A stretch of DNA of 64,000 nucleotides from Bin87 sp034423575 (GTDB taxonomy: Bacteria > Chloroflexota > Dehalococcoidia > Lucifugimonadales > UBA3495): positions 18,231 to 82,230 of the forward strand of contig DAOUIF010000078.1 of the NCBI GenBank assembly GCA_034423575.1, read 5' to 3'. A model generated the notes under the pieces. The model was not told where the DNA came from. It ran no database searches and was given only the letters and a program-made list of their open reading frames with translations. This document shows positions 59,568 to 64,000 of the stretch, piece by piece (position 1 is the first letter of the stretch; every line of letters begins with the position of its first letter). A program made the translations under genes and the position numbers.

Positions 59568-60419
59568 ATGCCAGACCATCGTCTCCTCATTCTGTTTGCC
59601 CACCCCGACGACGAGGCGTTTCCCGTCGGCGGGACCATCGCCATGCATACCGCTCGCGGGGTGACTGCGCGGCTCATAACGGCCACCTCGGGCGAGCTGG
59701 GCGAGATCCGCCAGCCCGGTTCGGCCACCCGCGAGACCATCGGCGAGGTGCGACGCGGGGAACTGGCGGAGGCGATCAAGGAACTGGGCATCGAGTCCCA
59801 CGAGGTCCTGCAGTACCGCGACTCCGGAATGGCCGGCTGGGACGACAACCATCATCCCAAAGCCTTCGTGCAGGCCGACGAGCACGAAGTGGTCGCGCGC
59901 CTGGTGTTCGAAATCCGACGTTTCCGTCCCCAGGTGATCCTCACCTTCGGGATGGATGGCCTGTACGGGCATCCCGACCACATCGCAATCTGCAAGCACG
60001 CCACCACCGCGTTCCGACTGGCCGCCGATCCGTCCGCTTTCCCCCATCACATGGCGATTGGCATCCGGCCCCACCAGACGGATCGCCTGTTTTACAGCGT
60101 GCGCCCGCGCGGGTTCCGTGTGCACATGGCGGAATCGTTGCAGGCCGCCGGCGTGGACTTCCCCATGCCGTCTTCAGACCGCGTCAACGACGGCGCAGAT
60201 CCCGAGACCATCAACCTGACCGTCGACGCATCCGACGGCCTGGACGCCAAGATGGCCTGCATCAAGCGCCACTTCACGCAACTGCAGCCCGATTGGCCCT
60301 ACGAGCACATTCCCCGGGAGGTGACCGCCTCCGTGATCGGGGTGGAGCACTTCATCCGCGCCGAACCTCCGGTCGCCGAAGGCGAGGTCATCCCAGCCGA
60401 CTTTTTCGCCGGTCTCTAA
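59568..60419 (+). CDS. PIG-L family deacetylase (MshB-like)
   Basis: The 283-residue zinc-dependent N-acetylglucosaminyl deacetylase-like protein has LLILFAHPDDEAF with the zinc ligands His12 and Asp15, and YGHPDHIAIC with another zinc His. PIG-L members deacetylate GlcNAc-linked substrates, including those of mycothiol and bacillithiol synthesis. ATG 59568 follows an AAGGG site. The pathway cannot be fixed from this gene alone. Confidence 0.88.
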   Translation: MPDHRLLILFAHPDDEAFPVGGTIAMHTARGVTARLITATSGELGEIRQPGSATRETIGEVRRGELAEAIKELGIESHEVLQYRDSGMAGWDDNHHPKAFVQADEHEVVARLVFEIRRFRPQVILTFGMDGLYGHPDHIAICKHATTAFRLAADPSAFPHHMAIGIRPHQTDRLFYSVRPRGFRVHMAESLQAAGVDFPMPSSDRVNDGADPETINLTVDASDGLDAKMACIKRHFTQLQPDWPYEHIPREVTASVIGVEHFIRAEPPVAEGEVIPADFFAGL

Positions 60420-60490
60420 TCGGTGGTCGCAGATTGGTGGCCGCACCGGGGTGAGCCGACTGGTTCGAGTTCCAGCCCGATAGCACCGAG

Positions 60491-61336
60491 CTAGAGCAGG
60501 CCCGCTACTCCCTGCCAGACCAATAGGACGCCCACGACCAGCAGGGTCAGCCCCATGGCCAGGATGAGCAGGTTCAGGTTGACCCTCCCCGTGAGGTTTG
60601 CGCCCAGGTAGCTGCCGATCATCGCCATCGGCCCCATCAGGACGAGTATCACCCAGTCGACCTGCCCGTGGACTAGGTGGCCCACCCAGCCTGCCGCGCC
60701 CATCACGAAGCCGATGAACAGGTTGGTGCCGGCGGCGATGCGCGGGTCAATTCGAAGGATGCGCACCAGGGCAGGCAGGCGGATGCTCCCCAGGATCAGG
60801 CCCACCGCGCCCCCAAGCATCCCCACGGCGAAACCGATACCGCCCTCGGCGACAACGCGGGCGGGTGTGAACAGTCCCGGAGACCCCTCCAGTCCCTGGC
60901 CGAAAAGCGCGCCGCCGGTTTGTCCGGAGCGGATCCGGTCCCGCGCGATGATGAGGAACTCCACGCCCTGCCAGAAGACCAGCGCGCCGACCAGGGCGAT
61001 TAGGAGGTGTTCCGGCGTCACGTCGCTGAACCAGCCGCCGATGAATGCGCCGATGAAGGCGGGCACGCCCATGGTCAGCACGATGCGCAGGTTCACCCGG
61101 CCGGCCCGCAGGTGGCGGATCGTGCCGGCGAGAGACGCCAGGCTGCTGACCAGGATGTTGGTGCCGCCGGCTGCCGGGGCCGGCATTCCCAGCAGCAGCA
61201 TCGACGGCAGGCGCATCGTTCCGAGGGCAAGACCGACGAAGCCGCCCAGAATGCCCACCAGGAACGAGATCACCGCCAGCAGGGCGGCATGCCAAACGAG
61301 GACGCCCGACGGTAGGCCCAGTTCGGAAAGAGGCAT
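60491..61336 (-). CDS. TauE/SafE family sulfite/organosulfonate exporter-like permease
   Basis: The 281-residue membrane protein has about eight helices and the internal duplication of the family: GGFVGLALGTMRLP with a second GGAVGLILGSIRLP. Members export sulfite or sulfonates. It lies on the minus strand downstream of the Ldh2-type dehydrogenase, with 31 bp between them, so the two may be one operon acting on sulfolactate or a similar acid (inference). Confidence 0.88.
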   Translation of the reverse strand: MPLSELGLPSGVLVWHAALLAVISFLVGILGGFVGLALGTMRLPSMLLLGMPAPAAGGTNILVSSLASLAGTIRHLRAGRVNLRIVLTMGVPAFIGAFIGGWFSDVTPEHLLIALVGALVFWQGVEFLIIARDRIRSGQTGGALFGQGLEGSPGLFTPARVVAEGGIGFAVGMLGGAVGLILGSIRLPALVRILRIDPRIAAGTNLFIGFVMGAAGWVGHLVHGQVDWVILVLMGPMAMIGSYLGANLTGRVNLNLLILAMGLTLLVVGVLLVWQGVAGLL

Positions 61337-61367
61337 ATTGGACTGGGTTATGTCTTTGTGAGGATGG

Positions 61368-62420
61368 TTACGGCTGGCCCACGGCTTCGGTCACGCCGAC
61401 CTCTTCCATCAGCTCGGTGATTTGCCGCCAGGTCTCGTCCTCGATGAAAACGCCGTTTTCGCGACGCTGCAACTCAGTGCGGTACTCGATCTCGCCGGGG
61501 TAATAGACCTCGCTGAAACCGGGGGCCGGCGGAGATGTCTTCACGAACTCGGCGAACTCGGTCATCTCCTGCTTGAAGTCTTCCAGGGGTCGGAACTTCG
61601 ACACGTCGAACACCGCCAGGAAACAGCCGTCGTTGTGGCGGGCCTGCGGGTCGATGCCGAAACCGAGGCCGGTCAACAGGCCGGAGAACATCTCCACCAT
61701 GAACGACAGGCCGAAGCCCTTGTGTCCCTGGTCCGCGCCCACGGGCAGGATCGCACCGCCGGCGGCGTAGTCGTTGGGGTCGTTGGTCGGGTTGCCGTCC
61801 TTGTCCACAATCCAGCCGGTGGGAATTTGCTCGCCGCGATTGCGAGCCAGGCCGATCTTGCCGGCGGCGACGGCGGAGGTCGCCATGTCCAGCAGCACCT
61901 GGCCGGGCAGGTTGCTGGGCACGCCGATGCAGATGGGATTGGTGCCCAGGCGGCGGGCCCGCCCGCCAAAGGGAGCGACCGCCTTGGGTCCGGCGCCGGA
62001 GTCAGCGGTGAGCAGGGCGATCATGCCTTCCTGGGCGCAGATGGTGGGGTAATCGCCCAGGCGTCCGATGTGGCTCTGGCGACGGATGGTGAACGCGGCG
62101 ACGCCGTTTTCCTTGGCCTTGGCCAAGGCCATGCGCGTCGCCTTTTCCGTTACCACGAAGCCGAACCCCCAATTACCGTCGACCACCGCAGTGGTGGGGG
62201 TCTCGCTGAGCACCTCGAACGGCGCGCCAGGAACGATGTGGCCCCGGTCGATGCGCTCGCAGTATTCGGGAATATGGATGACGCCATGGGAGTCATGGCC
62301 GACGAGGTTGGCCTTGACCTGGTGCGCGGCGACGATCTCGGCCTCTTCGGGCGGCGTGCCTTTGGCCACGTAGATGTGATAGGCGGCCTTTTCCAGGTAT
62401 TCGGGGGTGAAGACGGGCAT
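61368..62420 (-). CDS. Malate/L-lactate dehydrogenase family (Ldh2) oxidoreductase
   Basis: The 350-residue NAD(P)-dependent 2-hydroxyacid dehydrogenase of the Ldh2 type is unrelated to classical LDH. Diagnostic runs are AHQVKANLVGHDSHGV near 30-46, FTIRRQSHIGRLGDYP with the active-site His, and PIGADQGHKGFGL-like ILPVGADQGHKGFGLS. Substrates in the family include malate, sulfolactate and ureidoglycolate. An adjacent TauE/SafE exporter makes sulfolactate worth testing. Confidence 0.9.
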   Translation of the reverse strand: MPVFTPEYLEKAAYHIYVAKGTPPEEAEIVAAHQVKANLVGHDSHGVIHIPEYCERIDRGHIVPGAPFEVLSETPTTAVVDGNWGFGFVVTEKATRMALAKAKENGVAAFTIRRQSHIGRLGDYPTICAQEGMIALLTADSGAGPKAVAPFGGRARRLGTNPICIGVPSNLPGQVLLDMATSAVAAGKIGLARNRGEQIPTGWIVDKDGNPTNDPNDYAAGGAILPVGADQGHKGFGLSFMVEMFSGLLTGLGFGIDPQARHNDGCFLAVFDVSKFRPLEDFKQEMTEFAEFVKTSPPAPGFSEVYYPGEIEYRTELQRRENGVFIEDETWRQITELMEEVGVTEAVGQP

Positions 62421-62503
62421 GTCAGTGCCTCCGTGGGAGTTGCCGGCATGGATAGACGGGGTGGACGGGATTGTAGCAGGAAACCCGAGACCCGGCAGGC
62501 CGA

Positions 62504-63097
62504 TTACGCCACCAGCAGTCGCCTTACCTCTCGACAGAAACGGTCAAAAGACTGCGAGCGCTGCCGCGCGAGTGAAACGTCCATGGCGCTAGAAAAAGAG
62601 GCTTGATCGACCGTTTCTTTGTAACTCCTGCCCAACACATTGCGCGCCAGCCATTGCTTGGCACCACGAATTTCCTCGATGTCAGCTGGTACTTGGAAAA
62701 TCGATTGCGAACCGTCGTGCTGGGCTATCGATTCTGAGCTAGCGATAAACCAACTCTCGTATTCCCGATCTGTGACACTTACCGAAGCTGGGTTGTTTGG
62801 GAAACGGGCTATGATTCTTTGCAACAATTGGGGACCGAGTTCAGCGGGGCAACGGTCGTCGGCGTCGAGCACCACTATCAACCTTGTATTAGGCCCGCCA
62901 TCGCGGACTCCCATGGCCGCGTAACGTTCCAGCCCACCTGCCACGTTGACGAGGGTACCCCACGGGACCCGATAAGGAGTGACAATGAGCGGATAAACGT
63001 CTGACTGGGTCGCAGCGAGAATGGTGGTGATGAGTACGCGGAGCGCCTCCTGCTCGCCGTGCCCTTCGATTATGGGTGCAAAAACGGGAAGTTTCAC
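62504..63097 (-). CDS. TOPRIM-type protein (DUF4276-like)
   Basis: The 197-residue protein has the TOPRIM pattern: PIIEGHGEQEALRVL near residue 8 (Glu), and LIVVLDADDRCP near 75 (DxD). DUF4276 proteins of this kind accompany AAA ATPases in OLD-like pairs. GTG 63097 overlaps the ATPase stop (GTGA), so the two are coupled. A nuclease or defence role is inference. Confidence 0.78.
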   Translation of the reverse strand: MKLPVFAPIIEGHGEQEALRVLITTILAATQSDVYPLIVTPYRVPWGTLVNVAGGLERYAAMGVRDGGPNTRLIVVLDADDRCPAELGPQLLQRIIARFPNNPASVSVTDREYESWFIASSESIAQHDGSQSIFQVPADIEEIRGAKQWLARNVLGRSYKETVDQASFSSAMDVSLARQRSQSFDRFCREVRRLLVA

Positions 63098-63840
63098 GGG
63101 TCGAAGCGGATCGGCATCTGCGGATAAATGAACGGTTCGGTCGGGGATAACCGCCGCTGCCGCAGCAGTTCACCGGGTGTCGCCAACCGCTCTTGCAACA
63201 ATCGACGGCTACTTTCAACTATCGGGCCGATTTCTGTTCGCCCGGCTTCCACTTCAAACGCTAGAATAGCGTCGGTGGGGACATCGTGGCGATCCAAAAA
63301 ATCAGGGCTCTGCGTGCTGACGATCACTTGTGTCCGTTCGCAACCGTCTGTTAATGCGTCCCACAACAACCCGGCGGCAGCAGGATGTAGTCCCAACTCC
63401 AATTCTTCAATCTCCACCAATGTCGGTGCTAAGTTGCCGCCTTGCAGCAGTGCGGCCAAGATTGCCAATGCCCGCAAAGTCCGGTCAGACATGTTGATGG
63501 GGGTAAATATTTCGGGATTCTCTCGGTCACCAAATCGTTGCGTGAATTGAATGGTCTCCTGATTTACAACAGGGATTTCCAGCTTGCGCACCTCTTGCAG
63601 ACCTGGAACTATGCCTCTCATATACCGTTGGATCCGATCAAACAACGCCGGGTCATTCTCTTCTATGCCCCCCAAAACACCCGGCAAATTGTGACCGTTA
63701 GGCGTATGCAACAAGCCTCCAGATTCCGGCGACTGGGGTTCTCTGAGGACGTCAACGTCGAATTTGTAGAATTTAATCTCGGTCAGTGCGTCATACACTG
63801 GCCAGAATTCGTCCGTATTGCCGGCGCTAAACAAGAACAA
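63094..63840 (-). CDS. AAA-family ATPase (AAA_21/OLD-like), C-terminal part
   Basis: The visible part is 248 residues from TTG 63840. It carries ABC-ATPase-like signature MSDRTLRALAILAAL, Walker B LVEIEELELGLHP, and VIVSTQSPDFLDRHD as H-loop. No Walker A is seen. Upstream the frame reads WLRFRLPDD after a TAG near 63880, so the first half of the gene is either lost or in another frame to the right. It precedes and overlaps the TOPRIM gene. These pairs resemble known antiphage ATPase-nuclease systems. Confidence 0.75.
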   Translation of the reverse strand: MFLFSAGNTDEFWPVYDALTEIKFYKFDVDVLREPQSPESGGLLHTPNGHNLPGVLGGIEENDPALFDRIQRYMRGIVPGLQEVRKLEIPVVNQETIQFTQRFGDRENPEIFTPINMSDRTLRALAILAALLQGGNLAPTLVEIEELELGLHPAAAGLLWDALTDGCERTQVIVSTQSPDFLDRHDVPTDAILAFEVEAGRTEIGPIVESSRRLLQERLATPGELLRQRRLSPTEPFIYPQMPIRFDP

Positions 63841-63856
63841 CCGGTCGTCAGGTAAC

Positions 63857-64000
63857 CTAAACCGAAGCCAAGGTGAAATCTACATTTGCAGTGCAGAGCG
63901 GGTTGGCTTGGGTGTCGGCGATTAATTCGCCGGCCTTGGCTTGGAGCACGGTTCGGCAGCGATGTTTGACTTCTTCCCGTCGCTGGGTCAGATCGGTGAA
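63857..64000 (-). CDS. Partial reading frame running off the right edge
   Basis: A 47-codon minus-strand frame comes in from the right edge and ends at TAG 63857 (last residues NVDFTLASV). It is adjacent to, and possibly a frameshifted continuation of, the truncated ATPase gene: if joined, VDFTL would run into RFRLPDDRLF. No family is recognised on its own. Confidence 0.35.
   Translation of the reverse strand, partial: FTDLTQRREEVKHRCRTVLQAKAGELIADTQANPLCTANVDFTLASV

Noticed and set aside
60440..60490. Possible tRNA T-arm (GGTTCGAGTTCCAG-like)
   Set aside because: No acceptor stem, D-arm or anticodon arm can be folded around it.

Overview
The window is about 64 kb of GC-rich DNA (roughly 60-65% GC by eye), densely coded on both strands. 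It reads like a free-living aerobic member of the Chloroflexota, most probably of the SAR202/Dehalococcoidia type. That placement is inference from gene content: an F420-dependent NADP reductase, class III CoA transferases in pairs, a caa3-type oxidase, a PIG-L deacetylase, an acetamidase, ComEA/ComEC, and start sites lying only 7 nt after a -10 box. No rRNA, tRNA or CRISPR array was seen.

Layout. 0-10.4 kb: a flippase-like membrane protein, an FAD amine oxidase, a class I amidotransferase that has lost its catalytic residues and overlaps gyrA, gyrA, an alpha/beta hydrolase, then a 742-residue protein joining a degenerate HD domain, a chorismate-mutase-like domain and an archaeal/eukaryal-type TrpRS-like domain, immediately upstream of the ordinary bacterial trpS. 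10.57-14.7 kb: a thiolase gene split after nine codons by a complete 2,874-bp IS1595-type element with 26-bp inverted repeats and an 8-bp target duplication. The element carries a DNA methyltransferase-HNH fusion and a 67-residue protein as passengers. 14.8-22.4 kb: an OB-fold partner of the thiolase, a double-GNAT protein, a frameshifted metallo-beta-lactamase, a SnoaL protein, acetamidase/formamidase, a DUF433/PIN-like pair and two CoA transferases. 22.5-30.3 kb: heme A synthesis (ctaA, ctaB) and cytochrome c oxidase genes, with cytochrome c domains fused to subunits II and IV. 30.4-35.2 kb: small enzymes including TrmO, a DUF952 protein and a Bud32-like kinase homologue. 35.3-40.1 kb: comEA, comEC, cmk and plsC. 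40.1-46.3 kb (minus strand): a NYN-domain protein, dapA, asd, dapB and a large Abhydrolase_10 protein. 46.4-51.5 kb: a NuoE/NuoF-like diaphorase, a two-component system and a His-rich exported protein. 51.7-62.4 kb: a molybdenum hydroxylase large subunit, a broken toxin-antitoxin module lying between two copies of that gene's 3' end, several small proteins separated by GGGGCGA-type palindromes, F420 reductase, a methyltransferase/PD-(D/E)XK pair, PIG-L deacetylase, TauE/SafE and an Ldh2-type dehydrogenase. 62.5-64 kb: a TOPRIM (DUF4276-like) protein and an AAA ATPase missing its Walker A part.

How the parts fit. ctaA-ctaB-coxB-coxA-coxC-coxD is a coherent respiratory unit. dapB-asd-dapA gives early lysine/diaminopimelate synthesis. 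comEA-comEC supports DNA uptake. The thiolase and OB-fold protein, with the CoA transferases, suggest acyl-CoA catabolism. The most novel item is the HD-chorismate mutase-TrpRS-like fusion beside trpS. It retains HLGH but has lost KMSKS, so it may be a sensor or ligase linked to aromatic amino-acid metabolism rather than a second tRNA synthetase; that role is inference.

Three genes show single-base frame disruptions and a fourth may at the window edge. Some of these could be assembly errors rather than biology.
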